64,000 nt of DNA from Bacilli bacterium. Its GTDB lineage: Bacteria > Bacillota_I > Bacilli_A > RFN20 > CAG-288. The notes beneath the pieces are model-generated. The model searched no databases. It was not told the origin of the DNA and saw nothing but the letters and a program-made list of their open reading frames with translations. The translations under genes and the position numbers were made by a program. Where the stretch lies: positions 62,001 through 126,000 of the forward strand of contig JALCRV010000006.1 in the NCBI GenBank assembly GCA_022652945.1. The letters run 5' to 3'. This document shows positions 44,575 through 54,030 of the stretch, piece by piece (the first letter of the stretch is position 1; the number at the start of each line of letters is the position of its first letter).

Positions 44575-47118
44575 TTACCAAACTTCCGGAAGGCTCGTCG
44601 GAGCGTTATACATTCCTTCGCCTTCTTTGATATCGAAGGTTGTATAGAACTCAGGCACAGAGCTTACTAAGCAATTGCAGCGTGCTCTGCCATAAGGATG
44701 AGAATCGGAAGCGAAGCCCATGCAATAAAGGACTTGGCTGGTGATAGAGTAGAAAGCTTGAGCCGAGCAGACGAAGAACTTCTTCATATCGAAGTTTTCC
44801 TGCTTCTTAGCTAAATCCACCGTCAGACGGAATCCGGCCACATCGGCGCAAGCCTCGGAGATGACAGTCTGGGCGTTGGTATAAAGCCCCGGCATGATTT
44901 CCCTGCCTTGGTAGAAATCCAAGACGCTTTGGACTCGAGAAGTGTAAGCGGCTTTATCTTCTGAAGAAAGCCAGTTAGTATTACGGACCCCAGCGGAATC
45001 AAAGTTGACGCCATTCGTATCAAAGCCGTGGGTCAGTTCATGCCCGCAAGCGATATAGACCTGGGCGAAGAGTTCCTCTTTAGATAAGGCTTCAAAATCA
45101 CCGTGGGAGGCCAGATAACCCATCAGCATCGAAATCCCGTTAAAGCCCGGATTATAGAAGGCGTTCGGGGTGAATTGAACCTGCTGGCTCTGATAATCCC
45201 AGAAGTCCATCGTCTCATCCTTACTTAAGGAATAGTCCATCTTGGCTTTTCGAGCTAAGCACAGATCCTGATAAAGGTCGTTATCGACGTATTCGGGTAA
45301 AGGCAAGGCCAAACTGGAGCCATTATCATTGCTGGCCATGATGAAGGTACGGACTTTCTCGACTTTATCGATGGCTGCTTTTTTGCCATCTTCGGACAGC
45401 CAGCTCTCTTCCCCGATTCTTCCTTTAAAGGTCATACGTAAATCCCATAAGGCCTTGGAGACCAAAGCGAGGTTATTACGATAACCAGCTGTCTGCATGT
45501 AGTCTTTGATGACGATGTTCTCTAAAGAAGTCGTATAGTTCTTGAACTGAGTATCGCCGAAAAAGAGGGTATCAGCGGTATATGTAGAATCCAAAGCTTG
45601 GTTAGCGCTTAACGGGTTGCAGGCCACGAAAAGCATCGCTTCATTTCTTAAGGCTAACGCCTTGTAGCCTTGGAGATTTTCATCTTTCATCGCTTCGAAG
45701 AAAGCCTTGACCCAAAGGCTATTTTTCGCTATCGCACGGCAGTAATTCCCTTCGGGCATTCCCGAAGCTTCCGCTTCTAATTCTTGCGAGGTATAAGGAG
45801 TAAGTGTAACTCCGCTTTCCTCTAGATGTTGCTGCAGGAGGAAGTTTTGAGGTCCCATGGTCTGGGTGGTCTGATATAAATCAAAATTATCAACCGCTCC
45901 ACCGCTAACCAGTTTTTCATGTTCAGCGATGATGTCATAGGCGGCTTTTCTTCCCGCCACCGCATAGGTCTCCGCCTCAGTTTCACTAAAGCCCAGACCA
46001 TTAATTAAGCCTTTAAGGCTATTTTCCAGATAAGTAGCTTCCGACCCGCCTTCAACCATATCGGTGCTGGGGGCTGTAAAGCTTAAGCCAGTTAATTCGA
46101 TAAAGCTCTTATTTATCAGATTTAATTGGGATTCAGTTTTCACATCGGAGAAAAGCGGATCAAAACGCTGAGTCTTAAAAAGATTAGCGCAGGCGGAGAA
46201 GAAATCGGTATAAGTGGTCGGAGCTAAGATAGCTTGGTAAGCCTTAAAAGCTCCTGAGCAATTCCCAGCGGTCTTTAAAGAATCATCACTATAAGCCTTC
46301 TGGAAGGCAGCGGCCTTCGTTTTAAGACTAGGTAAAGTCAGTTTATTCGTAGCGTAATCTTTAACCCAAGCATTGACATTTAAAGTGGAGACGATAGTGG
46401 AATCTTCGAAGTAGTCACTGCGGGTCTTATCTTTATAAGCCGGATTATCATAAATGAAGGCGCTATTATGGGTATTGGCGAAATCATCTTTCTCCGAGGT
46501 CCCAAAATAGGCGTGGAAACGATCGAGGTAAGTCTTCAGCTGTTCCGCGCTGAATTCTTCATCCCCGTTAAAAGCGGTAATCTGAACTCCCTGTTCATCG
46601 TATTCTGGAGTCAAAAGGCCGATGCCATTAAGGAAATCGACCGCATCTTTAGCCTGACTAGGCAGATCCTGATAAGTCACTTCTCCGGCCATCGCGTATT
46701 TCCTATAGCCGATCTGTTCAGGCATATTCTCATGATAGGCCAGATAGAAAAGATTAAAGGCGATCGTTTTGGTCAACTTCTCTTGTCCGGTGAGTTTAGC
46801 CTTCTCTAAAAGGCCTTTTTTCGTGATGGAAAGACCATCACGAGTCGCATTCTCCGCGATCGTATTAGCAGCTAGTCCGCTTTCCCCATCGCTGACGATT
46901 GAGGAAGAAGAGGAAGAGCTGATAAGAGCGGAAGAGGAGGAAGAGGAGACAACCTGACTTGAAGAAGCGGAAGAGGCAGCGGAAGAGGCAGCGGAAGAGG
47001 CAGCGGAAGAGGCAGCGGAAGAAGCGGAACTGGACTGATTATTATTGCCGCAGCTATTTAGATTTAAAGTCATGAAGACACTAAGTGCTAAAAGGACTAT
47101 TTTCTTGGTTTTAATCAT
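44575..47118 (-). CDS. M13-family (neprilysin-like) metallopeptidase lipoprotein
   Basis: This is an 847-residue secreted, lipid-anchored zinc peptidase. The signal peptide ends in NLNSC (Cys about 23), followed by a Ser/Ala low-complexity linker to about residue 75. The zinc site is HELTH near residue 690, with the third ligand in ISEACADVAG, and the C-terminus ends in EVW, a variant of the usual M13 ending. M13 enzymes cut peptides under about 40 residues. The ATG at 47118 was chosen because GGAGG stands five bases before it; an upstream in-frame Met at 47130 would overlap that site. Confidence 0.9.
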   Translation of the reverse strand: MIKTKKIVLLALSVFMTLNLNSCGNNNQSSSASSAASSAASSAASSAASSASSSQVVSSSSSSALISSSSSSSIVSDGESGLAANTIAENATRDGLSITKKGLLEKAKLTGQEKLTKTIAFNLFYLAYHENMPEQIGYRKYAMAGEVTYQDLPSQAKDAVDFLNGIGLLTPEYDEQGVQITAFNGDEEFSAEQLKTYLDRFHAYFGTSEKDDFANTHNSAFIYDNPAYKDKTRSDYFEDSTIVSTLNVNAWVKDYATNKLTLPSLKTKAAAFQKAYSDDSLKTAGNCSGAFKAYQAILAPTTYTDFFSACANLFKTQRFDPLFSDVKTESQLNLINKSFIELTGLSFTAPSTDMVEGGSEATYLENSLKGLINGLGFSETEAETYAVAGRKAAYDIIAEHEKLVSGGAVDNFDLYQTTQTMGPQNFLLQQHLEESGVTLTPYTSQELEAEASGMPEGNYCRAIAKNSLWVKAFFEAMKDENLQGYKALALRNEAMLFVACNPLSANQALDSTYTADTLFFGDTQFKNYTTSLENIVIKDYMQTAGYRNNLALVSKALWDLRMTFKGRIGEESWLSEDGKKAAIDKVEKVRTFIMASNDNGSSLALPLPEYVDNDLYQDLCLARKAKMDYSLSKDETMDFWDYQSQQVQFTPNAFYNPGFNGISMLMGYLASHGDFEALSKEELFAQVYIACGHELTHGFDTNGVNFDSAGVRNTNWLSSEDKAAYTSRVQSVLDFYQGREIMPGLYTNAQTVISEACADVAGFRLTVDLAKKQENFDMKKFFVCSAQAFYSITSQVLYCMGFASDSHPYGRARCNCLVSSVPEFYTTFDIKEGEGMYNAPTSLPEVW
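46965..47030 (-). repeat. 12-bp tandem repeat coding a Ser-Ser-Ala-Ala linker
   Basis: About five copies of a 12-base unit (GCGGAAGAGGCA on the + strand) encode the SSAA repeats behind the lipidated Cys of the M13 peptidase. Each unit adds four residues, so gain or loss keeps the frame. Confidence 0.8.
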
Positions 47119-47347
47119 ATAAACCTCCATTTACTTTTATTATTCTAAACCTCTTTATTATTAAAGGTAACTTAAGTTTTATGAAAGGGCTTTCTTTTTT
47201 GGCTCTTTCTAAGGTTGTTTTTATTAAAAAGTGGGTTTTATTCTGGCTTATTGATCTTTCTGCTCTTAAGTCCTTTTTAAAGGAAAATGAATCCTTTATC
47301 AGTTTTAATGAGCTCTAAGTGATGTGTCTTTTTTACTCTGTCTCTTA

Positions 47348-48217
47348 TTAAGAGACGGAAGACTCTCTCTTCCGATAGGCTTTAGGAGCTATTCCGTATT
47401 TTTTCTTAAAGGCCCTTGTGAAAAAATTAGCTGATTCGTAACCCACTTCAAAGGCGATAGTCTTAATACTCTCCCCGCTTTCTTTTAACTTCTCGCTTGC
47501 TAAGTCCAGACGGTAATTCGCAAGATACTCCATCGGGCCATAATGGAGATAGTTTCTGAACAGCTTGGTTAAGTAGGAAGTGGAGACGGCTAAGGCCTGA
47601 CTAAAGGAAGAAAGCGAGATATTTTCCATATAATGGGTTCTAAGATAAGAAACAGCGTTTTTTAAGATGGTCAGCGAGGAGGAGGAAGAGGCAGGGTCTT
47701 TAGAGAAATAAGTAAGTGTCTCCTGCCATAAGCGGAAAAGAAGCGAGGAATAGATCAAAGGATTCCCACCTCTGTTTTTTTCTTCCCAGAGTTGATCCAT
47801 CGTTTTCATGGCTAATGAGTCTTTTTTAAAAAGGATGGCGCTTTCTTTATTTAAATAAGGAGCGACAAATTTATCATCGACTTCAGGGCAGTTAGCTAAT
47901 AAGAGGCTTGGGAATAATAAGCAAAGGAAATCGCAGTCCTCTAAACCGATTCCAAATCCGTAATGGATAGCGTTGACGTTGATAAAAATCCCTTCGCCTT
48001 CTTTTAGCAAAAACTTTTTCCCGTTCACTTCATACCCAAGTTCGCCTTGAAGGATCTTGATGTATTCAAAATCCTTATGGTAATGGGGAAAAGCTTTACG
48101 ATTTAAAAAGAAGGAAATCCTTCCCTCGTGGAAATAGATCGGAAAAGAAGGGGAGTCATAGATGATCTTCTCTTCCCCATCAGCATATTGATTAGCCGGG
48201 CATAAAAAGCCATCCAT
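47348..48217 (-). CDS. AraC-family transcriptional regulator
   Basis: This 289-residue protein has an N-terminal cupin sensor domain (HYHKDFEYIKILQGELGYEVNGKKFLLKEGEGIFINVNAIH) and two C-terminal helix-turn-helix motifs (LSSFSQALAVSTSYLTKLFRNY and IKTIAFEVGYESANFFTRAFKKKYG). Such proteins usually sense a sugar. It is divergent from the acetyltransferase operon across an 85-base gap, which makes that operon a likely target. Confidence 0.88.
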   Translation of the reverse strand: MDGFLCPANQYADGEEKIIYDSPSFPIYFHEGRISFFLNRKAFPHYHKDFEYIKILQGELGYEVNGKKFLLKEGEGIFINVNAIHYGFGIGLEDCDFLCLLFPSLLLANCPEVDDKFVAPYLNKESAILFKKDSLAMKTMDQLWEEKNRGGNPLIYSSLLFRLWQETLTYFSKDPASSSSSLTILKNAVSYLRTHYMENISLSSFSQALAVSTSYLTKLFRNYLHYGPMEYLANYRLDLASEKLKESGESIKTIAFEVGYESANFFTRAFKKKYGIAPKAYRKRESSVS

Positions 48218-48302
48218 ACTTTAAAGTGCTACTTTTATCCTTTCTAATCCTACTTCTTATTTATTACTATACGCTAAAATACTATTAAAGGTGGTAATTA
48301 AG

Positions 48303-48944
48303 ATGGAAACAATGCATGAGAGGATGAAGTCGGGTAAGCTTTTCAGCGATGAATGTGAGGGTCTGCCTAAGGAACGAAAAGATGCAAAAAGAAGAATGCG
48401 TGCCTATAACAAAACGAGCGGTGCTGGTCTAGGCCTTATTCGCCGCTTTAAATTGATGAAGCAGATTTTCGGGCAAAGGACTTTCGCTTGGATCGAGCCT
48501 CCTTTTTACTTCTGCTACGGCAGGCATATCAAGATGGGCTCTTATGTTTACGTTAATGTCAATTGTTCTTTTATCGATGATGGCGAGATCGAGATCGGTG
48601 ATATGACCGAATTCGGGCCTAATGTATCCGTAATCACAGTCGGCCACCCCCTTGATCCTGAACATCGGAGTTTGATGTATACGGAGAAAGTCACAATCGG
48701 TAAAAATGTCTGGGTCGGAGCGGGAGTAACGATTTTACCCGGTGTGACCATCGGGGATAATAGCGTCATCGGGGCTGGTTCAGTCGTAACCAAAGATATC
48801 CCTGCTAACGTAGTCGCCTACGGTTCTCCCTGTAAAGCAATCCGTCCACTTAGCGAGGAGGACAAGAAAGTTTACCGTCATGGGAAGAAGATTGACGAAG
48901 ATGATTTAGCTTCCCTTCATGCTTTGGAGGGTAAAAAAAGATGA
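48303..48944 (+). CDS. Sugar O-acetyltransferase (Maa/LacA/NodL type)
   Basis: This 213-residue protein has a maltose-acetyltransferase N-terminal domain (MHERMKSGKLFSDE) followed by left-handed beta-helix hexapeptide repeats: VYVNVNCSFIDDGEIEIGDMTEFGPNVSVIT, the catalytic His in VGHPLDP, and VWVGAGVTILPGVTIGDNSVIGAGSVVTKDIPANVVAYGSPCK. It transfers acetyl from acetyl-CoA to a sugar hydroxyl. An AAAGGTGG box at 48287-48294 selects the ATG at 48303 over the upstream GTG. Its stop overlaps the next start. Confidence 0.88.
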   Translation: METMHERMKSGKLFSDECEGLPKERKDAKRRMRAYNKTSGAGLGLIRRFKLMKQIFGQRTFAWIEPPFYFCYGRHIKMGSYVYVNVNCSFIDDGEIEIGDMTEFGPNVSVITVGHPLDPEHRSLMYTEKVTIGKNVWVGAGVTILPGVTIGDNSVIGAGSVVTKDIPANVVAYGSPCKAIRPLSEEDKKVYRHGKKIDEDDLASLHALEGKKR

Positions 48945-49324
48945 TTGATCATCTCTGTCTGAATGTGAAAGACATCGAAAAAGAAAAAGACTTCTATTGC
49001 AAGTATTTTGGCTTAATTCCTAGTAAGAAATACCATAATGATAAAACCGGCTGGGAGAATTATTTCCTTTCCTTTTTAGAAGGAGGAACCAGATTGGAGC
49101 TTTTAAGCCATAAGGAATTAAAATTTAAGCATACCGATCGAAACAGCACCTGCCTTGTTCATTTTTCTTTCTCTTTAGGAAGCCAAATAAAGGTCGAAGA
49201 GTTGACTGAGAGACTAAAAAAGGATGGTTATCAGATCCTTTCTCAGCCCCGGTTAACAGGAGATAACTATTATGAATCCTCTTTGCTCGATCCGGAAGGA
49301 AATATGATCGAGCTCACGGTATAA
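48941..49324 (+). CDS. VOC-superfamily (glyoxalase-like) protein
   Basis: This 127-residue protein is made of two beta-alpha-beta-beta-beta modules. Metal-ligand positions of the glyoxalase I type are present: H4 in MIDHLCLNV, E in GTRLELL, H in CLVHFSF and E in MIELTV. It could be a lactoylglutathione lyase-like enzyme; the substrate is open. It overlaps the acetyltransferase gene by four bases (ATGA) and precedes the GNAT gene by four bases. Confidence 0.82.
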   Translation: MIDHLCLNVKDIEKEKDFYCKYFGLIPSKKYHNDKTGWENYFLSFLEGGTRLELLSHKELKFKHTDRNSTCLVHFSFSLGSQIKVEELTERLKKDGYQILSQPRLTGDNYYESSLLDPEGNMIELTV

Positions 49325-49328
49325 ATCT

Positions 49329-49892
49329 ATGTTCATGAAAATACGTCCTTACCAAACTAAGGATTTAAAAAATGTAACAGACATTTGTGAGGAGACTGCC
49401 TTTGATTCCTATAAAAAAGACCCCGTGAAGCTTAAGACTGTCCCGATTAACTTCCTCGATTACTTTATCGAACAGGAAAAGGAACATGTTTTAGTCGCCG
49501 TCGATGAGAAGGATGAAGCTATCGGCTATATCGAAGCTACGACTTCTTATCCTAAGTTTGTCCAAGCGATGGAGCAGATTTATCTTCCCCGCCTGCAACA
49601 GATAGATCCCAGTGAAATCGAATTTGAAAAAAGATTTCTTCTCGCTCTTTCATGCATTGAAGATTGGCCTTCGCATCTTCATATTAATCTAAACGGTTCT
49701 TATCAGCATCAAGGAATCGGGACCAAACTAATCCAGGCCTTAATCGACCTCTTAAAGAAAGAAGGTTTTCATTCTTTAGCTATCTGCTGCTGCCAACAAG
49801 GCAGCAACAGTTACGGTTTCTATAAGCATTTCGGCTTTAAGGAAATCTTCGATTACGGAAAAGGAATTGTCTCTTTAGGAATTAAGTTCTGA
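49329..49892 (+). CDS. GNAT-family N-acetyltransferase
   Basis: This 187-residue protein has the GNAT fold: N-terminal MKIRPYQTKDLKNVTDICEET, a central HVLVAVDEKDEAIGYIEA strand and acetyl-CoA loop LNGSYQHQGIGTKLIQALIDLLKKEG (the Q-x-x-G-x-G/A pattern), then FYKHFGFKE. The extra segment before the CoA loop is like that of eukaryotic-type O-GlcNAcase-linked acetyltransferases, but the substrate is unknown. It is the third gene of the operon. Confidence 0.83.
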   Translation: MFMKIRPYQTKDLKNVTDICEETAFDSYKKDPVKLKTVPINFLDYFIEQEKEHVLVAVDEKDEAIGYIEATTSYPKFVQAMEQIYLPRLQQIDPSEIEFEKRFLLALSCIEDWPSHLHINLNGSYQHQGIGTKLIQALIDLLKKEGFHSLAICCCQQGSNSYGFYKHFGFKEIFDYGKGIVSLGIKF

Positions 49893-49922
49893 CTTTTCTT
49901 AAGTAAGTGATATCAGTTTTCT

Positions 49923-49948
49923 AAAAACGGGTTGCTCAGCCCGTTTTT
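49923..49948 (+). terminator. Terminator of the acetyltransferase operon
   Basis: AAAAACGGG and CCCGTTTTT form a perfect nine-base stem around TTGCTCAG, with more T following. Confidence 0.9.
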
Positions 49949-49975
49949 CTTTCCTTAAGATTTAATATATTGTCC

Positions 49976-50035
49976 TTGACACAGGCATTTTAACTAGCTA
50001 TAGTCTAGGAAACGATTTAATTTATAATCGTTTCC
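49976..50035 (+). promoter_or_regulatory. TetR-antiporter promoter with palindromic operator
   Basis: A consensus TTGACA (49976-49981), a 17-base spacer and TATAGT (49999-50004) are followed by a perfect inverted repeat: GGAAACGATT at 50008-50017 and AATCGTTTCC at 50026-50035 with an eight-base spacer. The palindrome covers the likely start of transcription, eight bases before the TetR ATG, the classic place for an autorepressor. Confidence 0.92.
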
Positions 50036-50042
50036 GAGGGTT

Positions 50043-50516
50043 ATGGATAATAACGAGAAAATAGTAAAAGCCGCAATCAGCAGTTTAATTAAAGAAGGGG
50101 TCTCTTTTTCTGTGGATTCCCTTTCGAAGACAATGAGGATGAGCAAGAAAACTATCTACGCTTCTTTCCATGCCAAAAGTGAGCTGGCTTTAGCAATCTA
50201 TGCTCATCTTAAAGATAACTTCACTTTGTCCTTAGATAAACTTGATCTTGATTCTTCCTTTTATGCTTACGCCCTTTACTTATATTTAAGCCGAGAAGAA
50301 ATCATCCGTCGTTTTTCTTTTTCTCGCCCTTTAATAAAAAAGATAAGAACAGATAAAGACGAAATTTTCTTCCTCTTCTACTCCGCCTTTCTTAAAGACA
50401 AAAACGGATTAAAAGAAACTTGGAGACTTATCCTTGAAGCCTCCTTACCTGAAATCTTTAAATCTTCCACTCCTATTAAAGCCGTCAAGGACTTTACCGA
50501 GGTGCTTTTTAAATGA
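50043..50516 (+). CDS. TetR-family repressor (short)
   Basis: This 157-residue protein has an N-terminal TetR helix-turn-helix: IVKAAISSLIKEGVSFSVDSLSKTMRMSKKTIYASFHAKSELALAI. The ligand-binding part is shorter than the usual 190-200 residues. It lies directly behind a promoter with a perfect palindrome and its stop overlaps the antiporter start (ATGA), so it probably represses itself and the transporter until an inducing ion or compound is bound. Confidence 0.85.
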   Translation: MDNNEKIVKAAISSLIKEGVSFSVDSLSKTMRMSKKTIYASFHAKSELALAIYAHLKDNFTLSLDKLDLDSSFYAYALYLYLSREEIIRRFSFSRPLIKKIRTDKDEIFFLFYSAFLKDKNGLKETWRLILEASLPEIFKSSTPIKAVKDFTEVLFK

Positions 50517-51775
50517 ACGAAACCGTTATCCAGATTCTTTCGTGGCTGGGAATTCTTTTTATCGCCTATGTTTCCGGTAAGCTGATCAGCAAGATCAAAT
50601 TACCCGCCATTTTAGGCTGGCTAATCACCGGGATGGTCTTCGGCCCCCATTTAGTAAATCTCGTATCCGTCCAGACCTTGAATCAGACTTACTATTTAGT
50701 AATCGAAAAGGCCGCAGAGTGCTTCGCCGGGGTCATGATCGGGTCAGAAATGGTGATTTCCAAGTTAAAAAAGTACGGGCGCAGCATTCTTATTACGACT
50801 CTTTTTCAGTCTCTAGGGACCTTTTTGGTCGTGAGTCTCGCTTTTGCGTTGGTCCTTTTTCTAACAGGAAAGCCCCTCTGTCTTGCTTTCATTTTCGGCG
50901 GGATTGCTTTAGCTACCGCTCCAGCCCCTGCGCTTTCAATTGTTAAACAATATCATTCTCACGGTCCCGTCACCGATACTTTGCTGCCGATGGCGGCTTT
51001 AGATGATATTGTGGGTATCGTGGTTTTCTTTTCGGTGATGAGTCTAGTTTCCTCTTTTAAAGGCGGGGCTACTACACCGTGGTATCTGACCTTAGCTACA
51101 ATCTTTCTTCCGATTCTTACCGGTTCCCTTTTAGGCTTTCTAGGGGGCCTTCTTCTTAAAAAGGCGAAATCTAAATGGAGCGTAATGCTGGAAGTTATTT
51201 TCTCTCTTGCCCTTACGATAGTTAGCGGTGTTCTTATGGATGTCTTTTTCTTTAAGGCATGGTCTTTTAATTATCTGATGGCGGGTATGTGCGCCTCAGC
51301 TTTTATGGCTAATTTTCTTAGCGAGGAGGAGCTTAATTCTTTCTTAACTTCTTATGACCCTGTGCTTTCTATTTGTTTAATTGTTGTTATTGTTAACCTC
51401 GGGATGCCTCTTGATTACCATACGATTGCCGGAGCCGGGCTTTTCACTTTCGTTTATATTCTTTCTCGAGCCTTAGGAAAATACTTTGGAGCCTTTTTGG
51501 GTAGTCAGCTAACTAAAGCACCTAGGACCGTACGCAATTTCCTCGGCTTTACCTTACTTCCCCACTCCGGTGTTTCTTTAGTCTTTACGGGTATAGCGGT
51601 TTCTACTTTAAACGCTTTTGATCCTTCTTCGGCCCTTTTTATTCAAGGAACCATCGCCTCCGCGGCGATTATCAATGAGATTATCGCGGTGATTATGGCT
51701 AAGGAAGGCTTTAAATGGGCTGGGGAGTTAGATAAGAAAGAAACTAAGGCTGATAATTTAAGTCTAGAAAAATAA
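50513..51775 (+). CDS. CPA2-type cation:proton antiporter
   Basis: This 420-residue protein has about twelve helices. It shows the Na/H exchanger pattern: KLPAILGWLITGMVFGP at the start, and the discontinuous-helix region ATAPAPALSIVKQYHSHGPVTDTLLPMAALDDIVGIVVF with adjacent acids (LDD) in the CPA2 position. It exchanges Na+ or K+ for H+. It is coupled to a TetR gene. It lacks the RCK/TrkA C-terminal domain of many CPA2 proteins. Confidence 0.85.
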   Translation: MNETVIQILSWLGILFIAYVSGKLISKIKLPAILGWLITGMVFGPHLVNLVSVQTLNQTYYLVIEKAAECFAGVMIGSEMVISKLKKYGRSILITTLFQSLGTFLVVSLAFALVLFLTGKPLCLAFIFGGIALATAPAPALSIVKQYHSHGPVTDTLLPMAALDDIVGIVVFFSVMSLVSSFKGGATTPWYLTLATIFLPILTGSLLGFLGGLLLKKAKSKWSVMLEVIFSLALTIVSGVLMDVFFFKAWSFNYLMAGMCASAFMANFLSEEELNSFLTSYDPVLSICLIVVIVNLGMPLDYHTIAGAGLFTFVYILSRALGKYFGAFLGSQLTKAPRTVRNFLGFTLLPHSGVSLVFTGIAVSTLNAFDPSSALFIQGTIASAAIINEIIAVIMAKEGFKWAGELDKKETKADNLSLEK

Positions 51776-52036
51776 AGTCTGGCTTCGCTTATCGTAACTG
51801 AGGTAATGATTCGTTCTATTGAAAGATTTATCGATCCTTTTATCTTTCTTTAAAAGGCCACCGATTAAAAAGATCGTCGTTAAATATAACTAATTAAAGA
51901 ATTTAAGAGCCCAATTTCTCTTTAATCCTTAAAACCTGTTTTCTCTTGCCCTGTTTTCTTAAGAGGTCTAAAGTATTACTAAGTTAATAAGGTCTTCTTT
52001 TTTATCCATCAAAAAAATGTTGAAAGGAGAAGAATC
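51776..52036. other. Intergenic region before the malic enzyme gene
   Basis: I see no gene here. An AAAGGAG ribosome binding site stands before the ATG at 52037. No clear promoter match was found. Confidence 0.5.
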
Positions 52037-53683
52037 ATGATGAAAAAAGGTTATGAATTATTGAATGATCCGTTTTTAAATAAAGGTACAGCCTTTAATG
52101 AAGAAGAAAGAAAAAAATATGGCTTAGTCGGCCTTTTACCTCCTCAGGTTGAAACCATAAAGATCCAAGCTCAACGCGCTTATTTAAATGTGGAAAGCAA
52201 AAAAGACGCGGTGGAAAAACGCCATTATTTGATGAGTATTTTCCGCAGTAATCGTACTTTGTTTTTCAATCTCTTCTCGGAACATATCAAGGAGTTGATG
52301 CCGATTGTTTATGACCCGGGGATTGCGGATAGCATCGAGAATTTCAGCGAGTATTTCCTCTCTCCGCAAAATGCCGCCTATCTTTCTATCGATCATGAAG
52401 AGCAAATGGAAGAATCACTTAAAAACGCTGCCAAAGGGCGTTCGATTGAATTGATTGTCGTCACCGATGCTGAAGCGATCCTCGGAATCGGAGATTGGGG
52501 GACTAATGGAGTAGGAATTGCGATCGGTAAGCTGATGGTCTATACAGCGGCTGCGGGGATCGACCCTTCGAAGGTCTTACCGGTTGTCTTAGATGCGGGG
52601 ACTTCTAGAGTTAGCCTTCTTAATGATCCTTTATATCTGGGTTTACATCATTCGCGGATTAAAGGCGTTTCTTATTATACTTTCGTCGATCAGTTTGTTA
52701 ACTTAGCAGAAAAGCTCTTCCCTAAACTTTATTTGCATTTTGAGGATTTCGGGCGGGATAACGCTCAGAACATCCTCGCTAAATACGTTGATAAATACCC
52801 TGTGTTCAATGATGATATCGAAGGTACCGGCATTATTACTTTGGCCGGAATCCTCGGTGCTTTAAAAATCTCAAAGCAGAAACTCGCCGACCAGAAATAC
52901 CTTTGTTTCGGAGCGGGGACAGCGGGGTATGGGATCATTAAAAGAATCTATCAGGAAATGCTCGATGAGGGGTTAAGCCCAACTGAGGCCAAAAAGCATT
53001 TTTATCTAGTTGATAAACAAGGTCTGCTTTTTGAGGATACGCCTGATTTAACGCCCGAGCAGAAACCTTTTTCCCGTCAACGAAGCGAATTTAAAGACTC
53101 TAGTTCTCTTACCACTCTTTTAGCGGTCGTGAAGGCTATTCATCCTTCGATTCTGGTTGGAACCTCCACCCAGGGCGGGGCTTTTAGTAAAGATGTAGTC
53201 TTGGAGATGGCCTCTTCTACTCCCCGTCCGATTATCTTCCCGCTTTCTAACCCTACCAAGTTAGCGGAAGCGAAAGCCAGCGATTTAATAGAATGGAGTC
53301 AAGGAAAGGCGCTTGTAGCCACCGGGATTCCTTCGCAAGATGTGAAGTTTAAAGGAGTTAATTTTGAGATCGGTCAAGCCAATAACGCTTTAGTCTATCC
53401 AGGGCTAGGGTTAGGTGTTATCGCTTCCGGTTCCAGGCTTTTAACGGATAAGATGATTTCCCTCGCTGCCCATCAGGTAGGTGAAGGAGTTGATACTAGT
53501 TATTTAGGGGCTGCCGTCCTTCCAAATGTCTCCAAAATAAAAGATTTCTCTTTAAATGTTGCTTCAGCCGTGGCGGAAGAAGCCAAAAAGGAAGGACTTA
53601 ACCGCGTTCCATTCACGGATAGCCAAGCTTGCGTCAAAGCTAAGCAATGGTTCCCTGTTTACAAAAAAGTTAAAAGATCTTAA
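52037..53683 (+). CDS. Malolactic / NAD-dependent malic enzyme
   Basis: This 548-residue protein belongs to the malic enzyme family, which decarboxylates L-malate to pyruvate, or to L-lactate in malolactic enzymes. It has [84 protein letters not shown] and the NAD site [11 protein letters not shown]. The whole pattern is very like lactococcal malolactic enzyme as I recall it, so MleA is as likely as MaeA. It is a single gene next to a proton antiporter, which would suit proton-consuming malate use (inference). Confidence 0.88.
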   Translation: MMKKGYELLNDPFLNKGTAFNEEERKKYGLVGLLPPQVETIKIQAQRAYLNVESKKDAVEKRHYLMSIFRSNRTLFFNLFSEHIKELMPIVYDPGIADSIENFSEYFLSPQNAAYLSIDHEEQMEESLKNAAKGRSIELIVVTDAEAILGIGDWGTNGVGIAIGKLMVYTAAAGIDPSKVLPVVLDAGTSRVSLLNDPLYLGLHHSRIKGVSYYTFVDQFVNLAEKLFPKLYLHFEDFGRDNAQNILAKYVDKYPVFNDDIEGTGIITLAGILGALKISKQKLADQKYLCFGAGTAGYGIIKRIYQEMLDEGLSPTEAKKHFYLVDKQGLLFEDTPDLTPEQKPFSRQRSEFKDSSSLTTLLAVVKAIHPSILVGTSTQGGAFSKDVVLEMASSTPRPIIFPLSNPTKLAEAKASDLIEWSQGKALVATGIPSQDVKFKGVNFEIGQANNALVYPGLGLGVIASGSRLLTDKMISLAAHQVGEGVDTSYLGAAVLPNVSKIKDFSLNVASAVAEEAKKEGLNRVPFTDSQACVKAKQWFPVYKKVKRS

Positions 53684-53838
53684 AAATTCTAACGGCAAAT
53701 TTAAGTCCTTAACTAAATAACATACTTTTCACTTACTTAGGCAAAACTATGTTCTACTTTCTTTTCCTTCCCTTTCGATTACTTTTCTTTCAAGCCTATT
53801 TTCTAGCTTTCAAGGGATAATCAAACTATCAAACTAAA

Positions 53839-53862
53839 AAACAGGCGTCATTGCCCGTTTCT
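53839..53862 (+). terminator. Probable terminator of the malic enzyme gene
   Basis: AAACAGGC (53839-53846) pairs with GCCCGTTT (53853-53860) with one mismatch, then CTTT. It lies about 155 bases past the stop, so the link is likely but not certain. Confidence 0.5.
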
Positions 53863-53970
53863 TTAGTAAGTTTAAGGTACGAGGTTTTTTATTTATATTA
53901 GTTTATTTTTGATTCCAACTATATTCTCAGAAGGTAAAGTTGGGAAAAGTATCGTTGGGCAAGCAAACTA

Positions 53971-53993
53971 TTTCATATCCGAACCCCTAGGGG
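53971..53993. repeat. Tail fragment of the 138-bp island repeat, plus CCCCTAGGGG palindrome
   Basis: TTTCATATCCGAAC at 53971-53984 equals the end of the 138-bp repeat copy at 61374-61511, and the bases before it are partly alike. It runs straight into the palindrome CCCCTAGGGG (53984-53993). This marks the left border of the accessory island. Confidence 0.55.
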
Positions 53994-54030
53994 CCAAAAC
54001 CAAGTTCTGGTTTAGGCAAATATCTCAGCT

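Noticed and set aside
47340-47356. GTCTCTT/AAGAGAC hairpin as terminator of the AraC gene
   Set aside because: It overlaps the stop codon and is not followed by a T run on the - strand.
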